Source of the DNA: Bacteroidaceae bacterium
GTDB lineage: Bacteria; Bacteroidota; Bacteroidia; Bacteroidales; Bacteroidaceae
Assembly: GCA_016280855.1 (NCBI GenBank)
Contig: JAEEHP010000060.1
Span: 1 to 64,000 of the forward strand
Direction: 5' to 3'
DNA length: 64,000 nt
Shown here: piece by piece, positions 23,801 through 32,292 of the stretch
How positions within the stretch are numbered: position 1 is the stretch's first letter
Layout: each line of letters opens with the position of its first letter
Program-made: the position numbers and the translations under genes
Notes under the pieces: model-generated
Seen by the model: only the letters and a program-made list of their open reading frames with translations
Database searches by the model: none
Told to the model about the DNA's origin: nothing

Positions 23801-26712
23801 CTAAAGCCGGTTTCTTGGGTCTTTGGGGTGCGGAAGCACAGCAAGTTGAGAGTGTGCAAACATTCTTAAAGAAAAAGACCGGGCTTGACCTATTTGACGA
23901 GGAAGGCAACATCGATTTGGATGCCTATAAGGTATTCATGGAGAATTGGGGGGATAAGCTCGTCGGCGACGGGCAGGCGATATTGGATCACCTCGCAAAA
24001 CTGCAAGAGGAAAAGAATAAATACTACGAAGAGTTGAAGCAATACGTGGAGGATTTATATTCTCCACTTGTAGAAAACTTCACAAGTGCTATATGGGAAT
24101 ATCTGGACAGCGGCAAAGATGCGCTTGAAGCATTCGACGATATAGCTTCCGATACGTTTAAGAATATAGCCAACGAGTTTATCCAGAGCATGATTAAGCT
24201 TAATGTGGTTGAGCCGTATATGGAAGAGCTTAAGAATCTCATGGATTCCGTTCTTCGTGGTGACATATCACAAGAAGCCTATGCTGAATCCGTATCGTTG
24301 GTAGTAGCCGGTATGAAGGGACAGTTCTATGCGACAACGCCCGCTATAGAATCCGTCGTTAATGCTTTCAAGGATATGGGGCTTATAACATCAACGGTCG
24401 CAGGAGGTGTGAATGAGGTTAATGATGCTATAGACTCTCTTGTATCTTCGCTTTCCGATACAAATACCACCCTCGAAGAATGGGGTCGTTCTTTCAAGGA
24501 GAACATCATCGCTCAGTTCATGGAGGGTTTCCTGACCGAGGAAGACAAGAGCGACATAACGGATGCCATGCAGTCCATTAACGACATCATGAGCAATACC
24601 GAGCTTACGCCGGACCAGAAGGCAAGTGCCGTACAGCCTTACATCGAAGCCATCGAGAAGTACGTGGCAGGCGGTAAGGAAGCGACACAGCAGCTTCGTG
24701 ATGCTTTCGGGCTTACTGACGAGACTGAGGAAAAGCTGGCCAAGCCCTTCGAGGACTTGAAGGACGATATACTCGATTCCCTCACCGACCTCGAGAACGG
24801 CGCTGAGAACTTCAAGAAGAGTATGCAGTCGAAGATGATCAGCGATGTCATCGAGAAGATGGTACTCGGAAATAAAGTGCAAATTCAGAACGCTGATGGC
24901 TCATTGGCGGCGTTTGATACCTTCAACGATTGGCTCGAGGACTGGCAGCAGCGATACTCCGACATCCTCAACGACGCTACGTTGGCCGACGAGGACCGCG
25001 AACACCGCCTGCAGGCACTTGTTGACGAAGCCGTAGAGGTGCGGGAAGCCGAAGCTGAATCTGCGGAGAAGTTCGCCGAGAAGCTGAGGAAGGTAGAAGA
25101 AGCAGTCGGTGACACCACATTCAAGGATATGGATGATTCCTTCGTCTCTGCCCTCATGGATATGGACAAGGATGCCGATGCGTGGGGTGAGGAGATAGGG
25201 CGCACGATGGCGCGCAGGATAATCGAGCAGCTCCTTGTGGCGAAGCAGATACAGCCGCTGCTCGACACCCTGCAGACAGCCATGGACAGTGCATTTACGG
25301 AGAAGGGCGGCGGCATATCCACCGTGCTCGGTGACCAGTCCGTGCAGGCGGCTCTCGCTGCCATCAAGGACAGATACCCGGAGCTGCAGGAAGCCGTAAG
25401 GCAGATTATGAAAGCTCTCGGCTTGGATGTCAGCAAGACCGTGAACAGCGAAAGCGACAACCCGTTCTCATCGCTCGGCGACAGCCTCGTATCATCCCTC
25501 ATGGATATGGACTCCACGGCAGAGAGCTTCGGGAAGCAAATCGGCCAGACGCTCGCCGAGCAGATGATACGCAACATCGTCTCCAATGACAAGAACAAGG
25601 CGAAGATAGATGCCGTAGCCCAGGAGCTGCAGGAAGCCATAGCCTCCGGCGATGCACGCGAAATCGAAGAGGCGCAGAGGAAGCTGCAGGAGCTCTATGC
25701 CGCCATTGAGAAGAACGTGCATGCCATCCGCGACACGCAGAAGGTCATTGAGGACATGAGCGATACCACGTTCAAGGATATGGGCGATGCATGGACTTCC
25801 GCGCTGATGGACATGGACACCAAGGCCGAGGACTGGGGTAAGCAGATAGGGAAGACGCTGCTGACGAACCTCGTCAAGAAGCTCGTCGTGGAGAAAACCC
25901 TGCAACCGTTCCTCGACAGGATTCAGGAGGTGTACAACATTGCCGTAGCCAAGCCGGGCGCTACCATAGAGAGCGTGATGCAGGAGGTGACGCCCGCCAT
26001 CAACGATGCGGTAGCCGCCATGGACGAGGTGAAGCCCGCCATCGATACCATCAACGAAGCCTTCGAGACCGTGGGCGAGACGATTCAGGGCAGCCCGCTG
26101 GCGAATATACGTTCCATGCTGCTCTCACAGCTGATGGACAGCGAGGGCGACTTCAAGAACTTCGTGGCCAACGTCAACAAGGAACTCCTTGAGAACCTTA
26201 TCGACAAGCGCGTCCTCTACGACTATGACGAGAGGATGGAGGAATGGTCGAAGCGTATGGCCGCAATCGAGGGCAACGAGGACTATACGCAGGAGGACAT
26301 AGCCCGCGAGACGCGGAAGCTGCAGGATTCCATCGAGGCTTACGGCGAGGAGGCCAAGGTACGTGCCGAAACGTGGAAGGTGCTGATGGGCTACAAGACC
26401 TATCAGGACCAGTCGGCCACGATGAACATGAGCGACAAGGCGACCTTCGAGCAGATGGATCAGTACCTCGGTACGAACATGGGCATCCTCATGGCTACGG
26501 AACAGGGCAACCAAGTGCGTCAGCAGATACTCGCCACCTTGCAGACGATGGGAAGCCTCACAAGTCCAGACAACCCCGTAATCTTGGAGATGCGCGGCCT
26601 CATGGCCATCGGCAACGAATACCTCCTTGACATCAAGCGTTCCAACCGCGAGATACTCGAAAACTTCGGCGCTCGGCTCTCAAGCATCGACGGAAAGCTA
26701 TCACGACTATAA
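20806..26712 (+). CDS. Tape measure protein
   Basis: This is the longest helical protein of the tail (1968 residues). It has an N-terminal coiled coil, an early hydrophobic segment (WLWFLGAVAAAYEYLTW, about 184-200), Lys/Glu/Ala/Gln-rich coiled coils to about 800, and a hydrophobic stretch near ASIILTLITLGIKMM. The C-terminal half contains at least four spaced modules with a (T/S)xF-x-(D/S)M/L-(D/G)-(D/S)-x-x-S-x-L-M-D-M-D core at about residues 1437, 1552, 1654 and 1763. Tail length scales with such proteins, so a tail of roughly 300 nm would be expected by the usual rule (inference). Confidence 0.9.
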   Translation: MAELHISTGIDTSPLVNGLNDIRSELKKTAKAIDELSGKFDKLPNAEERTEGLASANKKLSEAAMQCADEIAKLREEHDRATMSIDEAQKELEEEERIMKKYGVTASEVTEALQKRGDVEEKGTSSTSKSSKATKDASVSNKEAAASINEMASAASSLPGPVGQAASSVASLTSMVSKLMSSGWLWFLGAVAAAYEYLTWSMSRTVEGQEQLDLVTSKYKQRLENLKDAASAAGRSLFSAFDHAAGAVERFLGKVDSVFESLSKLGGGAVGDFLSFIGGKVGIVSKMSRAALGWVWNRNTDEAASLQDRENNQWQKKNKFIVEEARLQKEINEERAKAYDYSLKESERAAAIKKATELTNKLYDQKVAIAREDAEIAKERAKLSDTDKATADAVQKAEAEALNIESQRANQLRFLKRMEGRFNKPDKSGASAAAEMKKELQQADALFQQQLEQLERQEKELQDRKNAQEEARISAIEDDGARERAEEKHQHELRLQQIKQQADAMRKANYEADKKAYEAANPGKKYSQTKKGSRGWAGTSLTADQEATIKAQLDKANAEEIRLMKERARALIREHQSYVQKKQQIDKDYADKVKQFNESIVEAEKAGDKESVKNLQMSLAEAARDRAKAQADLSFRQLQEMPEYTRAFEDLNNTSTETLQYLIGEFERVKESAGRNLDPQDLKQYTDAIEQMQEAIRSRNPFKSMAEAVKKYDEALANTKAAKAALKETSEALEKAKSDAHAAGIAATNAVPGTKKYEQSVKDLKEAKDKLNEAEKKHTEASKKVRKAQDEQTGAGNKLNKTISETLNSVSQLNGSLREVGNVIGGVEGEIIGFITEVVDVVVQSIEQIESVAEAASNALRGLDEASIILTLITLGIKMMQKFNSLYEGYTEEIKELQKEIYTATKAVDEYGLAVIRARQAQEEWFNAKGYQKMLSELQASSGIVDLYRNAIEKEVVGYMPKMAGLFNNLITEPFMNSANAIFNRKSAINNIFVETQEAKAGFLGLWGAEAQQVESVQTFLKKKTGLDLFDEEGNIDLDAYKVFMENWGDKLVGDGQAILDHLAKLQEEKNKYYEELKQYVEDLYSPLVENFTSAIWEYLDSGKDALEAFDDIASDTFKNIANEFIQSMIKLNVVEPYMEELKNLMDSVLRGDISQEAYAESVSLVVAGMKGQFYATTPAIESVVNAFKDMGLITSTVAGGVNEVNDAIDSLVSSLSDTNTTLEEWGRSFKENIIAQFMEGFLTEEDKSDITDAMQSINDIMSNTELTPDQKASAVQPYIEAIEKYVAGGKEATQQLRDAFGLTDETEEKLAKPFEDLKDDILDSLTDLENGAENFKKSMQSKMISDVIEKMVLGNKVQIQNADGSLAAFDTFNDWLEDWQQRYSDILNDATLADEDREHRLQALVDEAVEVREAEAESAEKFAEKLRKVEEAVGDTTFKDMDDSFVSALMDMDKDADAWGEEIGRTMARRIIEQLLVAKQIQPLLDTLQTAMDSAFTEKGGGISTVLGDQSVQAALAAIKDRYPELQEAVRQIMKALGLDVSKTVNSESDNPFSSLGDSLVSSLMDMDSTAESFGKQIGQTLAEQMIRNIVSNDKNKAKIDAVAQELQEAIASGDAREIEEAQRKLQELYAAIEKNVHAIRDTQKVIEDMSDTTFKDMGDAWTSALMDMDTKAEDWGKQIGKTLLTNLVKKLVVEKTLQPFLDRIQEVYNIAVAKPGATIESVMQEVTPAINDAVAAMDEVKPAIDTINEAFETVGETIQGSPLANIRSMLLSQLMDSEGDFKNFVANVNKELLENLIDKRVLYDYDERMEEWSKRMAAIEGNEDYTQEDIARETRKLQDSIEAYGEEAKVRAETWKVLMGYKTYQDQSATMNMSDKATFEQMDQYLGTNMGILMATEQGNQVRQQILATLQTMGSLTSPDNPVILEMRGLMAIGNEYLLDIKRSNREILENFGARLSSIDGKLSRL

Positions 26713-26723
26713 TCATCACTACT

Positions 26724-27221
26724 ATGCCAGCAGCACAATTCTATATCAAGACCACGAACACGGTCAACCTCGCGGGTGCCGTGGACGGGTGGGTAGATGC
26801 CTACACGACCTACGGCCTCTCGCTGTCCGACGGCGCTCTCTCGCGGCTGTTAACGCCTGCGGGCAATAAGAGCGGCATTACAACGGCACTCATCACGCAG
26901 CACGGCACGAACACCCTCTCCTACCCAGACAGGAAGGAGGTGCGTCAGTTGTCGCTCGAAGTACATATCCTCGCGCCGGACAAAGAGACCTTCCTCACGC
27001 GCTACAAGGCTTTCGTGTCCCAGGTCCTCGATGCGGGTTATATCCGCGTGAAGCACGCCGTTGACCCATCGACGGTGTACCATTTGAAGTATGTGGACTG
27101 CCAGCAGTTCTCGCAGTTCCGCTGTGAGATGGCCAAGTTCATCCTTTCCCTTGAAGAGCCGCGTCCCGATATACGCTACGAGACAGGTACAATAGGAATC
27201 CCTAAAAACCTCCAGTCATGA
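26724..27221 (+). CDS. Distal tail-like protein
   Basis: The 165-residue protein follows the tape measure by 11 nt and overlaps the next gene's ATG at its stop (ATGA). It is beta-rich with a central DRKEVRQLSLEVHILAPDKETFLTRYKAF region, resembling the ring-forming domain of distal tail (Dit) proteins, which attach the receptor-binding complex. Size is at the lower end for Dit. Confidence 0.6.
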   Translation: MPAAQFYIKTTNTVNLAGAVDGWVDAYTTYGLSLSDGALSRLLTPAGNKSGITTALITQHGTNTLSYPDRKEVRQLSLEVHILAPDKETFLTRYKAFVSQVLDAGYIRVKHAVDPSTVYHLKYVDCQQFSQFRCEMAKFILSLEEPRPDIRYETGTIGIPKNLQS

Positions 27222-30200
27222 CGATAAACGATTTACAAGCCATCGGCGCACAAGCCGCCATCATTACAGGCTCTAATGTGCAGTTTGAAAGCGCCGTTGA
27301 AGAGTTCAACATCAACGACGGCGGCAGTCTTCAGCTGAGTTGGGTCAGCGCCACTGGCGGCGGCTTCAAGGTCGGCACGGAGATCGAAGGCTATATCCTC
27401 GACACACCTTACGTCCCGTCCTACAACGGCGACGGCACATACCGCTACGACCTCCGCTTGAAGAACAAGAACTACGTCAAGCTATCGAAGAAGCTCTTCA
27501 TCCGCACCTACACCTACGAAGAGGACGGCGAGCCGAAGACACGCAGTCTGTTCACGTTCAACTATACTGGCTATGCTGGCACACTGGTTGCCGAGATGGA
27601 CGGCGTGACGCTCGAAGAATCACTCTCTGATATGCTCATCTCCGTGGCCTTCGACGGCGATTACATCAAGGGTGCAGCGCAGAAGGTGGCTGATGCTCTC
27701 GGTGCTACGCTGTGGTTCGACGGCACGGGTTTCCATATCGGTGTGCCCGAGACGTATCTTTCGAGCGAGTATTACGACAAGATCTATGTCTTCGGAGGCA
27801 CGAAGAACATGGCCAAGCAGGTCACAACCCTGCAGGGTACAGAATACGCCGCCGTCACACAGCGTCTCATGCTGGCCAAGGCTGGCGGCGATGCCAAAGG
27901 AAGTTTCATTGGCGACGAGGATGGTATCTTCGAGAAGGTGATGATATTCGACGACATTTTCCCCCGTGTGCTGATGCGTATCACCAATGTAAGGGAGAGG
28001 GAATGCTATCTGCTTGACGAGGATGGTGAATACATCACGGACGGCAATGACAATAAGCTGACCTATAAGAAGTACTACATCACCCTCACCAGTGCCGACG
28101 GCGTGACCATCGACCAGTCAAACATCGAGAGTCTCATCATAGACGGCACAGTGCTTCGTCTGCGCTTTGTCCCATATACCGACCCGCTCGACGGCGTGCA
28201 GGACAAGACCTCTGCTTTCTCACCTCTTGCCGGACGTGAGTTCGAGCTTGTACATTTCAAGGCGAGCACGCCCGAATGGGAGAGCGATGACGTTCTTGAC
28301 CAGCAGCATAAGTTCGTAGCTCAGGCAGGTGAGTACCGCATCATCATCAACGCCGACGGCTGCACTCTGCTTCCTAACGACACCATCAAGCCCGTTGAAG
28401 GGAACCTCGTCTATCTTGTCAATATCGCCTTGCCGGACGGCTGCATGGAGGAAGCTCAGGCACGCCTCCTTGCGAGAGCAACGGAAGCCTCACACTACTA
28501 TTCCAACGCCACCACGCCTCAGACCTCTACGCAGACGGCACACGGCAGCGCCGTCATCATCATGGACGATCAGCTCAACGGCTCCACGGATGCAGGACAG
28601 ACTGCCGACGGCTTCATCACGAGCAAGCGTACCGACCTCTTGACAGGCGAGGTACAGATAACGCGCGGTAACTTCGAGCCGAAGGGTCTTCTCTCCACGA
28701 TGATCGACAAGGTGGAGTCAGCTCATACCACGGGCAACGGAGGCACTACGGGCGAGAAGGAAGAGGGCGAGCGTGAGGTGGCCACCATGTCGCAGGAACA
28801 ATGGGATGCACTGGCCAAGGCAGGCGGACATCGCGGCGTAGTAGCCTTGAACAAGCGCATCAAGGACAGCGAAGACTCCGTGGCCGGGCTCGCCGTCGAT
28901 GTGCGTAACATCGAGCAGCAAACCGACCAGTCTATTCTGATATGGTACGGCATCGCTGACCCCACGACCAGCAACTACCCCGCCAGCGAATGGCAGACGG
29001 ATGGCGACAAGGAACTCCACCTCGGCGATATGTTCTACAACGAGAACCGCGAGCCTGCAAGTACGGGCGGCAGGGCGTGGAAATGGTCGAAGGAAACCGT
29101 CGAAGGCGTTACCGTATATGGATGGGAGAGTATCACCGACCTCGACACCCTCGCTTCATTGGAGAAGATAGCCGATGTAGCGGGCGACGGCATCATCACG
29201 GGCGGTGCAGAGAAGCAGCGACTCTACCTTGCCTGGAAGAACTACTGCGCCGAGTACGGCAAGCTCTCTTCGCTGGCCAACACCTACGGCCTGTCGTGGA
29301 GCGCCATGAACGGCGCGATGGAAGACTACCTCGGAATGATCAATGGTATGTCAGCACCTTCGTCAGCAGGATTTTGGGACGGCACGGTTGCTCCCGAATG
29401 GCTCGAAGACCTGTCCGAATCCACCGTCCTCGCAGATTACGAACTTACGCCGGAGGGCTACCGCTCCAAGGTCAACGCCCTCGATGCCTCCATGACGGCC
29501 TTGCAGCAGCTCGTTGACCAGAAGGCCAAGGAAGCCCTCGACAGCATATCCGATATGGCCTCAGACAGCAAGCTTGACCCTACGGAGAAGCTGTCCATCA
29601 AGCGCGAGTTCAAGGGCATGGTCGAAGACATGCGGAGAACGTGTCAGCGCTGTACGGCCATGAGTCTCACGACGGAGGGTAATGCCTACCGTAGCAGCCT
29701 CTGCGCCATCGGTACGTTCCTCAACGGAGGCATACCATGGTCGGACACGGGTGTTTTTACTTATCCTTCATGGCTCGATACATACAAGAACCGCACGGAG
29801 AACATCACCGCAAGCACATGGAACGACCTGTGGACGGCATTCTACAACGCCCGCTCTGCGGCAGAGAACGCCCTTGTCAAGAAGGCGCAGGACGATGCCT
29901 CTGCAGCTATGCAACCCGCACAGGGAGCAAAGGTAACAGTCAGCGGGACGCGCCCAGCCTTGCCTTGGACAATAGGTGATATATGGCTCGACACGTCATC
30001 TAATGAGCTTTGGGTGTGCAAGACTACGCGTTTGGTTGGAGATACAGCAGCCGACTTCGAGACCGACTGGCAACAGCCGGAATCAAGCGGAACGTATCTC
30101 AGCAATATCACGGACAAATTCGCCGACTTCGCCACCATCTTCTGCTCGCTGGTGGAATGGGAGTTTGACTTGCGGAACGGCGGCACTACGCCAGAGTCGT

Positions 30201-31312
30201 TCAAGGTGTTCATCTCGGCCACCCAGCCTACGGGCTACACCAATGAAGATGTGTGGTATGAGGGCACGGTCGGAGGAGTCTACGGGACAATCCATTGGCA
30301 TGGCAAAACGAACATCACCAATACGGATGATAACGCCAGCCTGCAAGACTTGCGCACTCCGCTGGCAGCGATAGAGGATATGGGCTTTACCTCGTTCAAG
30401 GTGTACACGACCATGCCATCAGCGGGCAACGAGCCTCAGAACTACGATGTACGCTATTCCCGCATGAGCTTCCTTGACAGGTTCACCAATAAGACGATCT
30501 ACGGCGGCGTGGACGTTTATGTGTACAATGGCTATCGCTCGAAGTGGGAGAAGGTACAGGATGGTGTTGGCGGTGTCATGGAGAATTTCGGCGACCATAT
30601 TGTTAATGCGATATTCGGCACAAGCGATGACGGCTCCTACGGCCTTGCCTCACAGATATTGACGGCAAAGACATTTGCTATGTTGATGTCTCAGGCGACA
30701 GGTGAAGGAGGCGACATGGCATTGGCAGCTATTAAGACCATCTGTGAACCTGACGGCCAAGGTGGTTACACTGGCTTTGTGAAGATTCACGCCGACCAAC
30801 TCGACCTTGACAACGGGGATAATACAAGCGGAGTCTTGACAATGACCACAGGCAATATGCCTACCACTCTCGGGCAAGATTCTATCACAGGGATAGCATT
30901 CAAAGATAGTGATTCGGAAGAAAGAAATATTCGGCTACAAGCCCTATCCCATCATGGCTTTACGGAAGGAGAGCAATATCTTGAATATCCAGAAGAAGGT
31001 GACAATGGAGAGGCAATAGCAGCGTGGGGGAATGTTCGCTCAAGCTACTTGCATCTCAGGGGTACGAGTCCAGAGAATCCAGGTGCGCCCGCTGGTGCAA
31101 ATCCAGAGACAAAGGCTGTTGCAACCATATCTCCTTATGGTGTGCGCGTACAGCGTTTCTATATCCGTGAATACGTCAAAGAAGACGGAACATGGGTCAA
31201 GCACCTATACAGAGGCGCAGGCACGCATAACAACCCACTCTCCATCACGATAGGAGACAAAACCTACAAGGTCATCGGAGGCTTGATTGTTGAATCAGCA
31301 GAGGTATCATAA
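27218..31312 (+). CDS. Tail tip / tail-associated structural protein
   Basis: The 1364-residue protein has an N-terminal hub-like beta domain (IEGYILDTPYVPSYNGDGTYRYDL; KLSKKLFIRTYTY). A mixed central part holds helical rods (DSISDMASDSKLDPTEKLS and similar). Segments of the sort KVFISATQPTGYTNEDVWYEG and LPWTIGDIWLDTSSNELWVC look like tandem fibre-shaft domains found in Bacteroides phage tips. It probably forms the central tip to which the VP2 fibre is attached. There is no catalytic motif that I recognise. It overlaps the next gene by one base. Confidence 0.7.
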   Translation: MTINDLQAIGAQAAIITGSNVQFESAVEEFNINDGGSLQLSWVSATGGGFKVGTEIEGYILDTPYVPSYNGDGTYRYDLRLKNKNYVKLSKKLFIRTYTYEEDGEPKTRSLFTFNYTGYAGTLVAEMDGVTLEESLSDMLISVAFDGDYIKGAAQKVADALGATLWFDGTGFHIGVPETYLSSEYYDKIYVFGGTKNMAKQVTTLQGTEYAAVTQRLMLAKAGGDAKGSFIGDEDGIFEKVMIFDDIFPRVLMRITNVRERECYLLDEDGEYITDGNDNKLTYKKYYITLTSADGVTIDQSNIESLIIDGTVLRLRFVPYTDPLDGVQDKTSAFSPLAGREFELVHFKASTPEWESDDVLDQQHKFVAQAGEYRIIINADGCTLLPNDTIKPVEGNLVYLVNIALPDGCMEEAQARLLARATEASHYYSNATTPQTSTQTAHGSAVIIMDDQLNGSTDAGQTADGFITSKRTDLLTGEVQITRGNFEPKGLLSTMIDKVESAHTTGNGGTTGEKEEGEREVATMSQEQWDALAKAGGHRGVVALNKRIKDSEDSVAGLAVDVRNIEQQTDQSILIWYGIADPTTSNYPASEWQTDGDKELHLGDMFYNENREPASTGGRAWKWSKETVEGVTVYGWESITDLDTLASLEKIADVAGDGIITGGAEKQRLYLAWKNYCAEYGKLSSLANTYGLSWSAMNGAMEDYLGMINGMSAPSSAGFWDGTVAPEWLEDLSESTVLADYELTPEGYRSKVNALDASMTALQQLVDQKAKEALDSISDMASDSKLDPTEKLSIKREFKGMVEDMRRTCQRCTAMSLTTEGNAYRSSLCAIGTFLNGGIPWSDTGVFTYPSWLDTYKNRTENITASTWNDLWTAFYNARSAAENALVKKAQDDASAAMQPAQGAKVTVSGTRPALPWTIGDIWLDTSSNELWVCKTTRLVGDTAADFETDWQQPESSGTYLSNITDKFADFATIFCSLVEWEFDLRNGGTTPESFKVFISATQPTGYTNEDVWYEGTVGGVYGTIHWHGKTNITNTDDNASLQDLRTPLAAIEDMGFTSFKVYTTMPSAGNEPQNYDVRYSRMSFLDRFTNKTIYGGVDVYVYNGYRSKWEKVQDGVGGVMENFGDHIVNAIFGTSDDGSYGLASQILTAKTFAMLMSQATGEGGDMALAAIKTICEPDGQGGYTGFVKIHADQLDLDNGDNTSGVLTMTTGNMPTTLGQDSITGIAFKDSDSEERNIRLQALSHHGFTEGEQYLEYPEEGDNGEAIAAWGNVRSSYLHLRGTSPENPGAPAGANPETKAVATISPYGVRVQRFYIREYVKEDGTWVKHLYRGAGTHNNPLSITIGDKTYKVIGGLIVESAEVS

Positions 31313-31632
31313 TGGCAGACACAAACAAAATATCCTTCCGCTTCGGCGGCTGCACGAAAGACCCGAATGGCAGCGGCTACGGCATCGCAGTACGTCTCTT
31401 GAAGAGCGACTGGGAAGCCTTGAAGGGTACCGGATTCGCCGACCTGCGCGAGAAATACGGCGACGCGAACGGCAGGATTCACGCCAACGACCTGTTGCGG
31501 CTCATGCACACCGCTCGTGCAACGCGCTTCAAGGACACCAACCATCACGAAGGCTTCGACTACACCCTTGACTTCCAGCTCGCCCGAGGCTACGGATTCC
31601 CCTACGTCTTAGATTACGATTATTTAGCATAA
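31312..31632 (+). CDS. Small tail-cluster protein, unknown
   Basis: The 106-residue protein starts MADTNKISFRFGGCTKDPNG and ends with an aromatic, Asp-rich tail. It lies between the tip and fibre genes and overlaps the tip gene's stop. Its HANDLLRLMHTARATRFKD region is helical. It is likely a small tip accessory protein, but no homologous family is recognised. Confidence 0.55.
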   Translation: MADTNKISFRFGGCTKDPNGSGYGIAVRLLKSDWEALKGTGFADLREKYGDANGRIHANDLLRLMHTARATRFKDTNHHEGFDYTLDFQLARGYGFPYVLDYDYLA

Positions 31633-31638
31633 CACACC

Positions 31639-32106
31639 ATGGCAGCAGAAAAGCTTACATACGCAACGAAACGCGCTGGCGACCCTTGGACTCATCAAGA
31701 GGTCAACAGCATCAAACTGACCGTCAACGAGCACGCCGACGAGCTTGACGATCTGAACGAATCCGTAGAGACCATCGGCAACACCGTGACCGCCCTCAAC
31801 GGCATGAATACGGTAGTGCAGCAGGCGGAAGCAGGCACGGAGCAGTCGCCCGTCACCATTATGCCTAACCGCCTGAATCGGTGGGGTATGGTACAATCGC
31901 TCTATGTCGCCTTCTCGCAGATGACCTACATGGGCAAGCGCAATGAGTACTGCCTGCGCTTCACCGTGAATGGCGACAACTTCACCCTCTCGCTTCCCAG
32001 CGGCGTGCGGTGGATGGAGGAGCCGGACTTCGAGAACGGCTGGACGTATGAGGTATCAATCGAGAACAACCTTGCCCTCTTCGCAGGGTGGGAACCAACA
32101 ACGTAA
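31639..32106 (+). CDS. Tail fibre-associated protein with coiled-coil N-terminus
   Basis: The 155-residue protein has a heptad-like N-terminal third (VNEHADELDDLNESVETIGN), which suggests trimerisation, and a beta-rich C-terminal domain ending LALFAGWEPTT. It lies directly before the fibre gene and is probably a fibre-attachment or short tail-fibre component. The assignment is based on context and the trimer-like coiled coil. Confidence 0.6.
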   Translation: MAAEKLTYATKRAGDPWTHQEVNSIKLTVNEHADELDDLNESVETIGNTVTALNGMNTVVQQAEAGTEQSPVTIMPNRLNRWGMVQSLYVAFSQMTYMGKRNEYCLRFTVNGDNFTLSLPSGVRWMEEPDFENGWTYEVSIENNLALFAGWEPTT

Positions 32107-32111
32107 CGACT

Positions 32112-32216
32112 ATGAGCAGCTTCAGACGCAGACTAATGATGATGTTACTCGCCGCATGGGAATCCCTTACGGCGTGGTTTCATTCCGAGGCGTGGTATCA
32201 TTCAGACCCTTGGTGA
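32112..32216 (+). CDS. Possible small Trp-rich protein (34 residues)
   Basis: An ATG six bases after the previous stop opens a 34-residue frame, MSSFRRRLMMMLLAAWESLT, then a Trp/His-rich tail ending in DPW. Very short proteins with an N-terminal FRRRLMM motif and Trp residues are common just before fibre genes in Bacteroides prophages, from memory. That makes a real gene plausible. Confidence 0.45.
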   Translation: MSSFRRRLMMMLLAAWESLTAWFHSEAWYHSDPW

Positions 32217-32292
32217 CACACGTTAGGACGTAGGGGCTCACACGTCCAGTCGCATCGGCTTACACGTATAGACGTACACAACGACACATATT

